DNA from: a virus
DNA length: 64,000 nucleotides
Virus record (IMG/VR): IMGVR_UViG_3300043446_005051
Coordinates: 25,427-89,426 of that record
Direction: 5' to 3' (one strand)
Both the position numbers and the translations under genes were made by a program. Below the pieces are notes generated by a model. The model saw nothing but the letters and a program-made list of their open reading frames with translations. It made no database searches and was not told the DNA's origin. Shown here in pieces: positions 45,562 to 55,496 of this stretch; the stretch's first letter is position 1; every line of letters begins with the position of its first letter.

Positions 45562-47424
45562 TTATAAATTTTCTACATCTGGACAAGACAGTTCTTGATT
45601 CTGGTCATTTGTTGTAGGTACTTCGCCACCATCTTCACCTTCCTCATTCGGATCTTTTTTAGGCTTAGGCGAAAATGCATCTACTATATCCTTTCTATCT
45701 TTTAATGTTTCAACATAATCTTTCAGAGTTTTAATTTCAGATTGTAGATATGCAATAGATTGTAAAAATCCCCAGGCTCTAAGTTCTTGACTATCCCTAT
45801 TAGTCCTTAATACAGAGGCTGCTGATACTAATTTTTGTATTCTTTTTAAATTATTATCTTTAATAGCTTCTAATTTAGGAACTTCCACTAAAATATCCGC
45901 ATTACATTTTTGGCAAACTTGACGGTCGTCTGGGTTTGGTGGGCCATTCCCAGGTGGATTTGTAGTATACCCTGGTCCCGATCCAGCGGAACTAGAAAAG
46001 TAGAAGTATGATCTTCCATATAAGTATGCATAATCTATTTCTCCTCCATACTTTGGCCAGAGTTTGTTACCTTCATAATAAACTGCTGGTTCATTACCAA
46101 CTTTAGGTTCATCTTCATTCATAAAAATATTCCATTCTCTTGGCTTAGATGGATGACCATTATTAATCAATTTCACGGTATGACCATATCCAAATTGATT
46201 TTTATTTTTTATAATTCCAATAGTAACTGGACTAAAAGGGCTCTTTGTAGGATCAAATTCTAAAGATAAGTCTTCAGTTTGTCTCACCACATCAAAAATA
46301 TCCCTATCCACAGTAGCAGTAGCGGTATCATTCAAAATTAAGGACGGATATGTTGAATAAGTTCCAAATTGAATTATCTCATTATCGACAGCTTCAAATG
46401 CTTGCTTGTCTAATATAACAGATGGAAATATTGCATCTACATTTATTAAATTTCCAGACTCATTTATGTAACTGACTGATATTGAAGTTGTACCAATTCC
46501 AATAACTTTTGAATCAGTTGCAATTCCTGTTGAATTTACTACATAATCATTTAATTTAATATCATAGTCATCTAAATCTGGATTTTCTTCAGTTCCAATA
46601 CCAGTAACAGCTAAAATAGTAGAGCCAAGGGATATAATTCCACTAATTGATGTATGAATACCAATTACACTGGTTGTACCAAAACCAATAACACTAGGAG
46701 ATACATTTGTAGTAAAAGTTGAAGTATCATTTCCATCTAAATCATTTGTAATTTTATCTCCTATTTGTATTTTAGAAGTTCCACCTGAACCTATTATTGC
46801 TAACTCATTGCTTTGTTTTTTAATATAACCAGTAAAATCTTTAATTGCTGTAAATCCATAATCATTATTTAATGGTTTTCTATAATATTTGAGTCCATAA
46901 TAGTGATTTTCTATTTTTCCTACATCTTCAACTAATTCGTATACAACTACATTATTTGGGGAATCATTTGCACCAAATCTAAGTACAGCATCTCTTACAT
47001 ATTCCCATCTTAAACTATTTCTACATCCTTCAGATATTCTTTTATCATAAATTGATTTTATAACTGTAATTTGCTCATTTATCTCATCAATTAATACATT
47101 AGCACACTTATCTATATTTTGTATAACTTCATCGGTCTCATCTATTGATACATCTAATTTTAAAAGAAGATCCTTTATAGTTGCTAATTCATTTTCCTTT
47201 AATTTAAGCTGATATTTAGCATCATTAATTAAATTTTGAGTAAATGAATCTGTTTTTTCTGGTTCTTTTATTTCTTCTGGAGCTTCGTTTAAAATAGTTT
47301 GAGCTTCTTTTTCTTTTTCTTTAAATTTTCGAACTCTTGAATCATTTTCTTTAAAGATTGAAGTAGGAGATGCATATAGTCGATCTATAGTGCATTCATT
47401 TCTTTTATCTAGTTTAATTGTCAT
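45562..47424 (-). CDS. virion-associated protein (620 aa)
   Basis: Starts MTIKLDKRNECTIDRLYASP. The N-terminal 150 residues form coiled coils (LKLKENELATIKDLLLKLDV), a beta middle region has 'SVIGFGTTSVIGIHTSISGI', and a Cys pair (VCQKCNADI) precedes a second long coiled coil (YLQSEIKTLKDYVETLKDRK) and a Pro/acid tail. Conserved layout in cyanophage tail modules; role unknown. Overlaps the next gene by 11 bases. Confidence 0.6.
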   Translation of the reverse strand: MTIKLDKRNECTIDRLYASPTSIFKENDSRVRKFKEKEKEAQTILNEAPEEIKEPEKTDSFTQNLINDAKYQLKLKENELATIKDLLLKLDVSIDETDEVIQNIDKCANVLIDEINEQITVIKSIYDKRISEGCRNSLRWEYVRDAVLRFGANDSPNNVVVYELVEDVGKIENHYYGLKYYRKPLNNDYGFTAIKDFTGYIKKQSNELAIIGSGGTSKIQIGDKITNDLDGNDTSTFTTNVSPSVIGFGTTSVIGIHTSISGIISLGSTILAVTGIGTEENPDLDDYDIKLNDYVVNSTGIATDSKVIGIGTTSISVSYINESGNLINVDAIFPSVILDKQAFEAVDNEIIQFGTYSTYPSLILNDTATATVDRDIFDVVRQTEDLSLEFDPTKSPFSPVTIGIIKNKNQFGYGHTVKLINNGHPSKPREWNIFMNEDEPKVGNEPAVYYEGNKLWPKYGGEIDYAYLYGRSYFYFSSSAGSGPGYTTNPPGNGPPNPDDRQVCQKCNADILVEVPKLEAIKDNNLKRIQKLVSAASVLRTNRDSQELRAWGFLQSIAYLQSEIKTLKDYVETLKDRKDIVDAFSPKPKKDPNEEGEDGGEVPTTNDQNQELSCPDVENL

Positions 47425-48211
47425 TTTCTTTACGCTCCACTACTAGTTTTTTCACATCTACTCTTTCTGCACATATGATATAATCACAATCTATAGTAGA
47501 CTCAATATTGTTTTCAATTCTTATGAATTTATTATCCACAGTTTCTTTTACATAAAGTTCTTGATGATGTCTTCGAGGAGTCAAGTGAACTGTAATTGTT
47601 CTAAAATCAACTAGATTCTCCCAATAATCTGGAAGCCATATTTCATTGCTTCTTCTTAATCGACCTCTATAGTAAACTCCACTTTCTGGACCCTCTATAC
47701 AAGCGTGTACTAATTTATATCCAGGTTTTGATGGATGTGATATTTCAAATTTTTTTATTCCAGCTACAGTTAAATCAGTAAATAATCCATTTCCTGCTGA
47801 AATAAAAGGAGTAAAATCTGCAGCTGTGCAATAGTTTATTCCATTTGCGACTGTAATTGCATTTGTAAGGTCAAGAGCATTCTTTAAACTAATTCCTTGC
47901 TTTAAACTAAGCCCAAATGAATTTTTAAGCCCAAAGAAATTAGACAGACCAAAAATATTACGTAATGAAAATTTGTTTTCAAGGCCAAAATAATTAGCAG
48001 CTCCAATAACTTCTAATGTAATTGGAGCCACAATGCCTGGACCCATCATTATATTAGCTCTGGGAACTAAAACGCTAGGGTTTGCACCTAGCGTCACAGG
48101 ACCATTTATATAAGCACTTCCAGGTAGCATTAACCTAGAAACATCAAAAAAATTATAAGGAATTGGTCCAATTTCTAGAGAATCCCCTGAAATTATAGGC
48201 GAGCTACTCAT
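47414..48211 (-). CDS. tail/baseplate protein (265 aa)
   Basis: Starts MSSSPIISGDSLEIGPIPYN. Repeated short 'FGLxNxFGLK' units mark the middle. The C-terminal half, ISHPSKPGYKLVHACIEGPE followed by GVYYRGRLRRSNEIWLPDYW, is a conserved domain of T4-like cyanophage tail proteins ('HP.K.G..L.H.C.EGPE..VY.RG'). The start is chosen for its ATGA overlap with the upstream gene. Probably a baseplate-proximal structural protein. Confidence 0.68.
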   Translation of the reverse strand: MSSSPIISGDSLEIGPIPYNFFDVSRLMLPGSAYINGPVTLGANPSVLVPRANIMMGPGIVAPITLEVIGAANYFGLENKFSLRNIFGLSNFFGLKNSFGLSLKQGISLKNALDLTNAITVANGINYCTAADFTPFISAGNGLFTDLTVAGIKKFEISHPSKPGYKLVHACIEGPESGVYYRGRLRRSNEIWLPDYWENLVDFRTITVHLTPRRHHQELYVKETVDNKFIRIENNIESTIDCDYIICAERVDVKKLVVERKENDN

Positions 48212-48783
48212 GATGATGGAGTGCAATTTGATTTAAAGAATTCATTAAACTTTTCTATAGCAGTCAATATTTGACCCAAGAACCCAGACTTTAGAGCATC
48301 TGTAGCTGTAGTAGATTCATTTGATATTTGAGCGTGAACTTCAGTGGAACCTCCTACAACTGAAGCTGAATTTGCCCCTGCAATTGTAATTTTATCTCCC
48401 TGTGCATTTATAAGAGAAGCTGATACACTTACTGCTCTGCTGCTATCTAAAGTAATTTGGCCACCAAGAGCATCTTTTGCATCTATCTTAATATTTTTCC
48501 CTTTAAGTACAATATTCCCATTTATAGCATCTAGAACTATATCGCCATTTTCGGCTCTTATTATCTTACTAGGAACATTGTCTGCATACCCGCCTACGCA
48601 TCCAACTACTTCTTTCGAAGTTCCTGGAGTTGTAAATTCGGCATCTCCATTTTTCTTAAATTTTATTCCCTGAATTTTATCTGTAAGTAGGCTGAAAGTA
48701 ACTTCATAATTTGAATCAATTCGAAATTGATGTTTTTGTAATATGAAACAAACATCAGCTATTTCATTTGGTAATTCTTTCAT
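48208..48783 (-). CDS. baseplate spike-type beta protein (191 aa)
   Basis: Starts MKELPNEIADVCFILQKHQF. Residues about 65-150 form a regular beta stack (IIRAENGDIVLDAINGNIVL, KNIKIDAKDALGGQITLDSS), like the beta-helix portion of a membrane-puncturing spike (gp5 C-terminal or gp5.4 type), then a short helix. Directly follows the hub gene by ATGA overlap, consistent with a hub-tip role (inference). Confidence 0.6.
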   Translation of the reverse strand: MKELPNEIADVCFILQKHQFRIDSNYEVTFSLLTDKIQGIKFKKNGDAEFTTPGTSKEVVGCVGGYADNVPSKIIRAENGDIVLDAINGNIVLKGKNIKIDAKDALGGQITLDSSRAVSVSASLINAQGDKITIAGANSASVVGGSTEVHAQISNESTTATDALKSGFLGQILTAIEKFNEFFKSNCTPSS

Positions 48784-51700
48784 ATGCAATCTACGATTTT
48801 AAGAGTTCCTTCATTGGTTTCTGTTACGTCTACACCTTGTCCAGGAGTTGTAGTAGATGTACTGCTAGATGGATTTGTATCAGTTATTGTAATTGGCAAT
48901 ATTTCAGCCCCAATTCCAGTATTTGTATTTATAGTGATTATTGGAATATCAGTAAACCCACAATTTGCTTGAGCTAGTGCTTTCACTCCAAAAATTGCAC
49001 CATTATCTGGAGATATAATAAGGTCATAAGTATTTATTCCATCTGTAGCCGTATCTGTAATGTTATAACCAATTCCAGGTCGAATAACTACCAACTCGCT
49101 TACGCAAATTGTAGTTTGTGTATTAGGTTCAGGTGCTGCAGTTCTATTAATTAAAACGGAAACTCTAGCTTCATCATTATCTAATATTAACTCAAAAAGT
49201 TCATTATCTTGAATTATTCCTTTGTTTGTATCAAATTTCAGCATTGATATGTTGTTATTTACAACAAAATTTACATAAGATGATTTATTTTTAATTAATC
49301 CTTCGCTTACACCATAAATTTTAAAAGGAATTACAGTACCGTCTGGTACATTTTTTGTTTTTAGTGTAATTCTAAATGGAGCTCCTTCATTAATACTTAA
49401 AATATTTGATACTAATTTATATTTTTTATTTGGTAAAGACTCACTAATATCATCAATAATTACATCTACAAATTTGTTATAGTTGCTCAAATTAAATCTT
49501 AATTTTTTAGTATCCTTTATTTCATTTGGTATTGTTTCTATTGTAATTTCTGCTAATTTATCATTAAATTTTAAATATCCTTCCATATTTTGATTAATAT
49601 CACTGGAAGTCACTCCTTCTATTTTATATTTAACTCTTTTTGGTTTATATTCATTGTTAGTTTTGATTTGAATTTTAAAAGACTCCCCTTCATAAATTCT
49701 ATTTTTATTGGATTTCACTGATAATCTAAATCTATCATTTTTAGGTACTTCATCTTCTTCATTGGGGCATCTATCGTTAATATCATCATCCTCTTCCTCT
49801 TCCCCTAGAGTATCTAATGTGCCAAGAGGTGTGGCTTTACAGTAACCAGAACCCTGCTCTATAATTAATACTCTTTTAATAGAACCATTTTTATCAATTC
49901 TAGCTTGAAGTATAGCTCCACTTCCATATCCACTGTTATCTATAACAGTTAAGGTGGGTGGTTTAGTATACCCTAATCCGCCCTTGATTATATCAACTGA
50001 TAAGAATTTACCATCCTCTGAAATTTGAGGGAATAATTCTGCTTTTGCCAATGGTGGTTCATTTCCACTATAAACTGAAATTATGGGAGGAATACAATTG
50101 AATAATATATTTCCTGGTAGATTTATGGCTAAATCTTCTTGTCTAGTTGGATTATTTACATCTTCATTACATCTTGAATAATCAAATGGGAAATTTGTTT
50201 GATTATAGAATGATGAACCAGCTATAGCCTGCTCAACAGATTGGAGATCATTTGAAACTCCACTAAACACATTAACATTATCTACCATTTTCTGCCAGTT
50301 ATCCGCTTCCATTTCACTTGGTCCCATATTAGAAACCCATTTACTTGGAGTAGTACACTTCAAAGAATCACAACCAATAAAACTATAAATTTGAGATGCT
50401 AAAGATGACGCTTGATTCATTGCGTCAAATACTTTACCTAATCCTCCAGTTATTGCATTAATCCCAGAAAGTAGAGGTTCTATTGCTTCTTCTATTGCTT
50501 TCATCACTTCGGTTAAAATTCCAGCTACAAATTGTTCTATAGCACAAATTGGAGCACTGAATACAGAATCCACCAGATCAGTTATAAACTTTTCAATAAG
50601 TTGAAGAATGATTGGCATCAATTTTTCAAAGATACAAAATAAAATATCAATTATTTTTTTAATTGCTTTACCTACAACTGTCTGCATGAATCCAGACATT
50701 GATATAGTCTCTTTAAAAATAGAAAAAAGTTTTAAAATACATTTGATGAGTCCACTTCGAATAGAATTAACAACCATTCGAATTATACTACCTATACTAT
50801 TAGCTATAGATTTAATTGAATTTGTAATATCTACAACTTCATTTAAAACTGGATTTATATAAGTATTTGCAAATTTTTGAAGGCCATTTGTAAATCCTAT
50901 AAAGTCTTGAAGTATTTGAGTAATCTGTCCAATAAAATTATTATGACATTCACTTGGAGGGGTGTAAGTAAATGTCATTCTTTGATCAAATGCAAGACTT
51001 GCTGCATTTGAGTCGAAAAGACTAAATCCATCCGCAAATGTAAGGGGAGTTTTGGGTGTATATGGAATAAAATTATTATTATTATTAAATAAATCAGTTA
51101 ATCCAATTCCAAGATTTCCTCCAACTAGATTTTGTTCAACAAAAAGTTCTCCACTTTCGGCATTAAACCCCCAACTACCATTCTTATAGCTATAAGTGGG
51201 TGCAGGAGCTGGAGACGGAGATGGACTAGGTGCAGGAGATGGAGATGGACTAGGTGCAGGAGCTGGAGACGGAGATGGACTAGGTGCAGGAGCTGGAGAT
51301 GGAGATTGACTAGGTGCTGGAGATGGAGAGGGTGGAGCATTTGTGGGAGGTGTAGGTTTGTGGGGACCTTTAGGTTCACTTGGGCGTGGAGCATTTCTCT
51401 TCGTAGGTGGAACCTTATCCATACCCCCTGGATGCCCAGTAAATGGCTGAAATGCAAACTCATTATCTTCTGGTAAATTTTCAATCATTTTATGGCGATG
51501 TAATAGTCCAACAACTACTGGCTGTTGAGCATCATCCCCATCTAAAAAGAAGCCAAAGCAAGTTTCTCCTCCAGTTAAATTACTGGTGCCTCCCTCTCCA
51601 CCTTGAGCACTTCCAACAAATGGGTCCATTAAAATATGCGCCCAAGGTAAATCTTCATCACTCAAATCGCCCTTTCTAAATGAGTGATAACCTATAATTC

Positions 51701-51866
51701 TTACTTTACATCTCTCTGGCCAAGTTTTTGCCTCTTTATCCTTTGACTTATAGTTATTTAATGATACTTTTGATTTCCAAGCCTTAGCTGGAGCAACTTG
51801 ACCTAACCACCAAACAAAACCATCTTTTCCGATTTGATTTACTTTAAATAAAGATTCTTCAATCAT
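48780..51866 (-). CDS. baseplate hub protein with gp5-type OB domain (1028 aa)
   Basis: The N-terminal 130 residues (FVWWLGQVAPAKAWKSKVSL, WAHILMDPFVGSAQGGEGGT, CFGFFLDGDDAQQPVVVGLL) match the OB-fold that begins T4 gp5 and its cyanophage relatives. A Pro/Ser/Ala linker follows (see repeat at 51190). A helical middle (IGQITQILQDFIGFTNGLQK and on) and beta repeats toward the end (SVKSNKNRIYEGESFKIQIK) complete it. There is no lysozyme domain inside, unlike T4 gp5; wall-cleaving activities are in neighbouring proteins. Central cell-puncturing hub is the likely role. Confidence 0.72.
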   Translation of the reverse strand: MIEESLFKVNQIGKDGFVWWLGQVAPAKAWKSKVSLNNYKSKDKEAKTWPERCKVRIIGYHSFRKGDLSDEDLPWAHILMDPFVGSAQGGEGGTSNLTGGETCFGFFLDGDDAQQPVVVGLLHRHKMIENLPEDNEFAFQPFTGHPGGMDKVPPTKRNAPRPSEPKGPHKPTPPTNAPPSPSPAPSQSPSPAPAPSPSPSPAPAPSPSPSPAPSPSPSPAPAPTYSYKNGSWGFNAESGELFVEQNLVGGNLGIGLTDLFNNNNNFIPYTPKTPLTFADGFSLFDSNAASLAFDQRMTFTYTPPSECHNNFIGQITQILQDFIGFTNGLQKFANTYINPVLNEVVDITNSIKSIANSIGSIIRMVVNSIRSGLIKCILKLFSIFKETISMSGFMQTVVGKAIKKIIDILFCIFEKLMPIILQLIEKFITDLVDSVFSAPICAIEQFVAGILTEVMKAIEEAIEPLLSGINAITGGLGKVFDAMNQASSLASQIYSFIGCDSLKCTTPSKWVSNMGPSEMEADNWQKMVDNVNVFSGVSNDLQSVEQAIAGSSFYNQTNFPFDYSRCNEDVNNPTRQEDLAINLPGNILFNCIPPIISVYSGNEPPLAKAELFPQISEDGKFLSVDIIKGGLGYTKPPTLTVIDNSGYGSGAILQARIDKNGSIKRVLIIEQGSGYCKATPLGTLDTLGEEEEDDDINDRCPNEEDEVPKNDRFRLSVKSNKNRIYEGESFKIQIKTNNEYKPKRVKYKIEGVTSSDINQNMEGYLKFNDKLAEITIETIPNEIKDTKKLRFNLSNYNKFVDVIIDDISESLPNKKYKLVSNILSINEGAPFRITLKTKNVPDGTVIPFKIYGVSEGLIKNKSSYVNFVVNNNISMLKFDTNKGIIQDNELFELILDNDEARVSVLINRTAAPEPNTQTTICVSELVVIRPGIGYNITDTATDGINTYDLIISPDNGAIFGVKALAQANCGFTDIPIITINTNTGIGAEILPITITDTNPSSSTSTTTPGQGVDVTETNEGTLKIVDCI
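51190..51340 (-). repeat. tandem DNA repeat encoding a Pro/Ser/Ala linker
   Basis: Imperfect units of about 18-36 bases (ggtgcaggagctggagacgg and variants) encode PSPSPAPAPSPS repeats in the hub protein. The array can gain or lose units by slippage without changing frame (multiples of 3). Confidence 0.75.
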
Positions 51867-51878
51867 TTCTCTTTAAAA

Positions 51879-53210
51879 TTAAACAACATTTTCTGAGCCA
51901 TAAACTCCATAACTATCTCGAATTAATTTTAAACTTGTAACCATATTTCCTGGGCTAATATGATGACGAAGTTCTGCAATTAAATACAATCCACTTTGTT
52001 CTTCATCAATCTCCTTAACATTTTTTTGTTCTAGTTTTGGAAATTCAACATAGATAACATCACCAACTTTTAACTTTACATTACAAGGTACCATCATATT
52101 TAGCGATTGCATAAACAAAATATTATATCTAGATGTTGATTTTGCTATATCTGCAATATCCCTTTGTTGACCTTCATCAAAAGTACTACCTGTGAAGTTA
52201 TTATCCATAACTCCAACATCTGAAGTTCGAACAAATATTCTAGATATTGAATTCCCCAATTCTTCCGAAACTGCTATGGATGAATTTGTACCTAATTTAC
52301 TTGCTTTTTGTATTTCATCTTTTAATTTATATTGATAAATTGAGAGTTTATTTGTATAAATGTTATAGAAATAAGTTATATTTGAATATACTCCAGTTCT
52401 TAATGCTTTAATTAAATCAGAATTCTTGTCAATACTATAATTTATAATTTTAAATTCATTTTCAGTTACATTTGATTCTATAGCTTGAGTATAAACATAT
52501 TTTGGAATATTCTTTAAGTCTGAAGTTCCAGCATTGGTTCTACTTACTAATGACTCTACACTTTTAAAATTAAATCCTTCAATATTCTCATAAAATAAAT
52601 ATCCAGAAACTCCTCTCGTCATTCCAGCTTTATTTACTTCTTTAGTTTTTACTGAATTTTGAGTTGGAAGAGCTTTGTTACATAACCAATATATAACACT
52701 AAAAGCATTTTTCATATTCCCAATGAATGAATATGTATTCGCAGTTGAAAGTATATTTTCCGGTTTAAATTTTTCAGTTTTTAATACTTCTTTAAGAATT
52801 CTTTTTACTGAGTCATCAATTTTTCCATTATATCTTGACATACATCTGCTTGTTTCATTTGTAATCATCTCTCTGGATACTAAATTTAATCCAAAACTTT
52901 CACCAGTACTATCAGTATTAATTCCAAATACGTTATAAACATATAAAGCTCTTTCATCTTCAAATGAAAGATCACCAAATGCAGTTGAAATGTTTATGAG
53001 TACTTTCTCACCTCCTCTTATGGGTAATGTATTTGTCAGTGAAGTACTATGAGCTATGATTGCTTTTAATGTAATGCAAGGTGATAATATACTTTCAAAG
53101 TAATCTACAATTCCAATAGATGAAGACCCAGCTAAATCAATAGATGTACTTCCATCTAATGTTTGAATTGTAAATAGATTAATTTTTAAAGATCTTGCGG
53201 CTAAAGACAT
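51879..53210 (-). CDS. gp27-like baseplate hub protein (443 aa)
   Basis: Starts MSLAARSLKINLFTIQTLDG. Regions such as SSIGIVDYFESILSPCITLK, LPIRGGEKVLINISTAFGDL and SFIGNMKNAFSVIYWLCNKA correspond to the 'tube-like' first domain and later domains of T4-type hub gp27, which threads the spike to the tail tube. C-terminal RHHISPGNMVTSLKLIRDSY fits. Sits directly between hub and peptidase genes. Confidence 0.68.
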   Translation of the reverse strand: MSLAARSLKINLFTIQTLDGSTSIDLAGSSSIGIVDYFESILSPCITLKAIIAHSTSLTNTLPIRGGEKVLINISTAFGDLSFEDERALYVYNVFGINTDSTGESFGLNLVSREMITNETSRCMSRYNGKIDDSVKRILKEVLKTEKFKPENILSTANTYSFIGNMKNAFSVIYWLCNKALPTQNSVKTKEVNKAGMTRGVSGYLFYENIEGFNFKSVESLVSRTNAGTSDLKNIPKYVYTQAIESNVTENEFKIINYSIDKNSDLIKALRTGVYSNITYFYNIYTNKLSIYQYKLKDEIQKASKLGTNSSIAVSEELGNSISRIFVRTSDVGVMDNNFTGSTFDEGQQRDIADIAKSTSRYNILFMQSLNMMVPCNVKLKVGDVIYVEFPKLEQKNVKEIDEEQSGLYLIAELRHHISPGNMVTSLKLIRDSYGVYGSENVV

Positions 53211-55472
53211 TTACCCTACAGCTATACGAGCTTCATTAAGATTATATAGAACCTTTCTTACATCAAATGGATTATCTGCTAATACAGTATTACCTCCACC
53301 TCCAGAAGAAGGTTGAATGGGTTGTTGCATTCCAACACCTCCTCCTCCTCCACTAGTCTGTTGTGGAGTATTCATAGCAATAATCGTTGTTCCTCCTGAT
53401 TGGGGAGTTGTTCTATTGTAAGGAAGATTGTAGCTAATATTCGTTGGATCTTGAGCAGTAGGTCGAGCGGATACTCTTGAAGGTGGTCTATATCCTGGTA
53501 TTTCTCCAGACATCACAGATTCCTTTACTGAATTGTAAAAATCCAATGTTGCATAATCTAAAGCTCTTTGGTCACCACTTTCAATTGCTCTTCTTAATTC
53601 TGGAGTTAATCTCATCATTTCAAATAATGTTAAATTTCTACTAGGTCCTGCATAAGTTCTATATTTTGGATCCGTAAATTCTCCCAATTTTTGAAGACGC
53701 ACGTCTAGAGGATTTAATTCAGAATTTGGTAGAATAACACCTCGACCAACACCTTGCGGTTGGTCAAAGTGTAATTCTATAATTTGCCAGCCTTCTTTTT
53801 CTTTTTTCTTTAAATCATCCTGTTGTCTTGAGTATTCTTGTTTATTTTGACCATAATTACGGTCATTCCATAATTCAACCGGAACTCCTGGAAATTCTGC
53901 TTTTATTTTTCTTACAACATACATTGCAGCTTTTTCAACTGCGGCTTGTTCTCCCTCTGTACCATCTCCCGTAATATGACCTGGAACAATTAAATATCCT
54001 TTAAAGTTACGAACAGTTGCAGTTTTTGAGCTTTGAGATAAAGGAGCTGAAGATTGTTGACCATAAGGAGATTGAGTAGTTTGTCCTGGTTTTATACCAG
54101 ATGGCATTTCTCCCATTAAGGTCCCAGGTGTTGCTACTCTAGGTCTACGTTGTACCTTTACATTACCTCCAAATCTGAAATACTCATTCCCAGCGTCAGA
54201 ATCTATTTTTTGTGGCCTACCCCCTCTTAATAATTCAAAATGAACGTGAGGTCCTGTACTTCTTCCAGTTGAACCATTTAAACCTATTACAGTTCCTGGT
54301 TCTATTTGCTGATTTACTTTAACATTTACTTTATTTAAATGTGCATACCGACTGGTCAGTCCGTTTGAATGTTCAATTTCTACTACATTACCATATCCAC
54401 CTTCCTGCCAACCTGCGTAAATAACCTTACCACTTTTTATAACACTTACTGGAGTGTTTATAGCTATAGCATAATCGACTCCGGTATGTATTCTACCCCA
54501 TCTCCAACCATGAGGACTGGTCATTACTGCAGGAGGTCCCGTAGGCAATGTTCCCCCCTCTACTGTCATCAACTCATCTTCCCCTTCAGGTTGTTGCTGA
54601 GTTTGAGCCCCAGATGAACTAGCATCATCCATAGGAGGAGACTCAAATAAAGTAATTTTACCATCAAAAATATCATCTACAAAATTACTAAACTTACTTA
54701 CGGAATCATCAAAGTTATTAATTAATCTATTTTGTTTTTCTACTGATTCTGGTTTTACTACTGTCTTCCCTTCTTTTTTACCACCATCTCTTAATTTTTC
54801 TTGTTGAAAACTTTGAGCTTTTGATAACATCGATGATCCGGTATCATATGCTCTATCTGCACTCCAACCTCCTAAAAATCCACCAACAGCACTTCCAATT
54901 ACAAATCCAAGTCCAGGAACTGGAATCAAAGTTTGGCCAATTACTCCACCTAACATTGAACCTGCCAGAGAACCTGCAGTTCCAGCTGCAGATTTACCTA
55001 TAGATTCCCCTTCAGCTAAACCAGTTGCAAAATCTAATCCAGCAAATATAGTTCCAACAATGGGAGCTGCTCTCATTCCTGGTATTTTTAATTTTGAGCC
55101 CTTTATTGTTGGTTTTGCTTTAGCTGATGCTGTTTTACCTCCTCCACTTCTACCTTTACCAAGTTTATTATTTCGACCAGAGAAGAAATCTGTTATAAAT
55201 CCTCCGAGGTCTAATGCTCCACTTGCTAAGCTACTTAAGAGTCCTCCAGCTGAACCAAAAGTATTTAAAACATTTATATTAGATAATTTTTTAATTTGAT
55301 TCGCACTTGGTAACTCAGTTCTTTCTAGTTCTAGAGTTTTTATATCTAAAAATCTACCAAAACTATCAAATTCTCGTCTTAATGGTGCAATTGTACCATC
55401 CGACCTACTATTCAATCTAACTATATTATTTGCAATTGAACCTAGAGATGAAGTAGCTGCGGTTATAGCCAT
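53211..55472 (-). CDS. baseplate hub protein with M23 peptidase and amidase-like domains (753 aa)
   Basis: N-terminal 260 residues are Gly/Ala-rich and membrane-like (GTAGSLAGSMLGGVIGQTLI). Residues about 315-415 form an M23/LytM endopeptidase: MTSPHGWRWGRIHTGVDYAI (zinc H and D), YAGWQEGGYGNVVEIEHSNG, and GPHVHFELLRGG (the H-x-H). Residues about 490-600 (GYLIVPGHITGDGTEGEQAA ... WQIIELHFDQ) look like an N-acetylmuramoyl-L-alanine amidase domain. It would cut peptide cross-links and perhaps amide bonds during DNA injection. Confidence 0.8.
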   Translation of the reverse strand: MAITAATSSLGSIANNIVRLNSRSDGTIAPLRREFDSFGRFLDIKTLELERTELPSANQIKKLSNINVLNTFGSAGGLLSSLASGALDLGGFITDFFSGRNNKLGKGRSGGGKTASAKAKPTIKGSKLKIPGMRAAPIVGTIFAGLDFATGLAEGESIGKSAAGTAGSLAGSMLGGVIGQTLIPVPGLGFVIGSAVGGFLGGWSADRAYDTGSSMLSKAQSFQQEKLRDGGKKEGKTVVKPESVEKQNRLINNFDDSVSKFSNFVDDIFDGKITLFESPPMDDASSSGAQTQQQPEGEDELMTVEGGTLPTGPPAVMTSPHGWRWGRIHTGVDYAIAINTPVSVIKSGKVIYAGWQEGGYGNVVEIEHSNGLTSRYAHLNKVNVKVNQQIEPGTVIGLNGSTGRSTGPHVHFELLRGGRPQKIDSDAGNEYFRFGGNVKVQRRPRVATPGTLMGEMPSGIKPGQTTQSPYGQQSSAPLSQSSKTATVRNFKGYLIVPGHITGDGTEGEQAAVEKAAMYVVRKIKAEFPGVPVELWNDRNYGQNKQEYSRQQDDLKKKEKEGWQIIELHFDQPQGVGRGVILPNSELNPLDVRLQKLGEFTDPKYRTYAGPSRNLTLFEMMRLTPELRRAIESGDQRALDYATLDFYNSVKESVMSGEIPGYRPPSRVSARPTAQDPTNISYNLPYNRTTPQSGGTTIIAMNTPQQTSGGGGGVGMQQPIQPSSGGGGNTVLADNPFDVRKVLYNLNEARIAVG

Positions 55473-55496
55473 TTTACTTTAATGTGAATTGATACA

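Noticed and set aside
51132-51679. Plus-strand Arg/Trp-rich and Leu/Gln-rich frames opposite the hub linker
   Set aside because: Low-complexity shadows of the Pro/Ser/Ala repeat on the coding strand.
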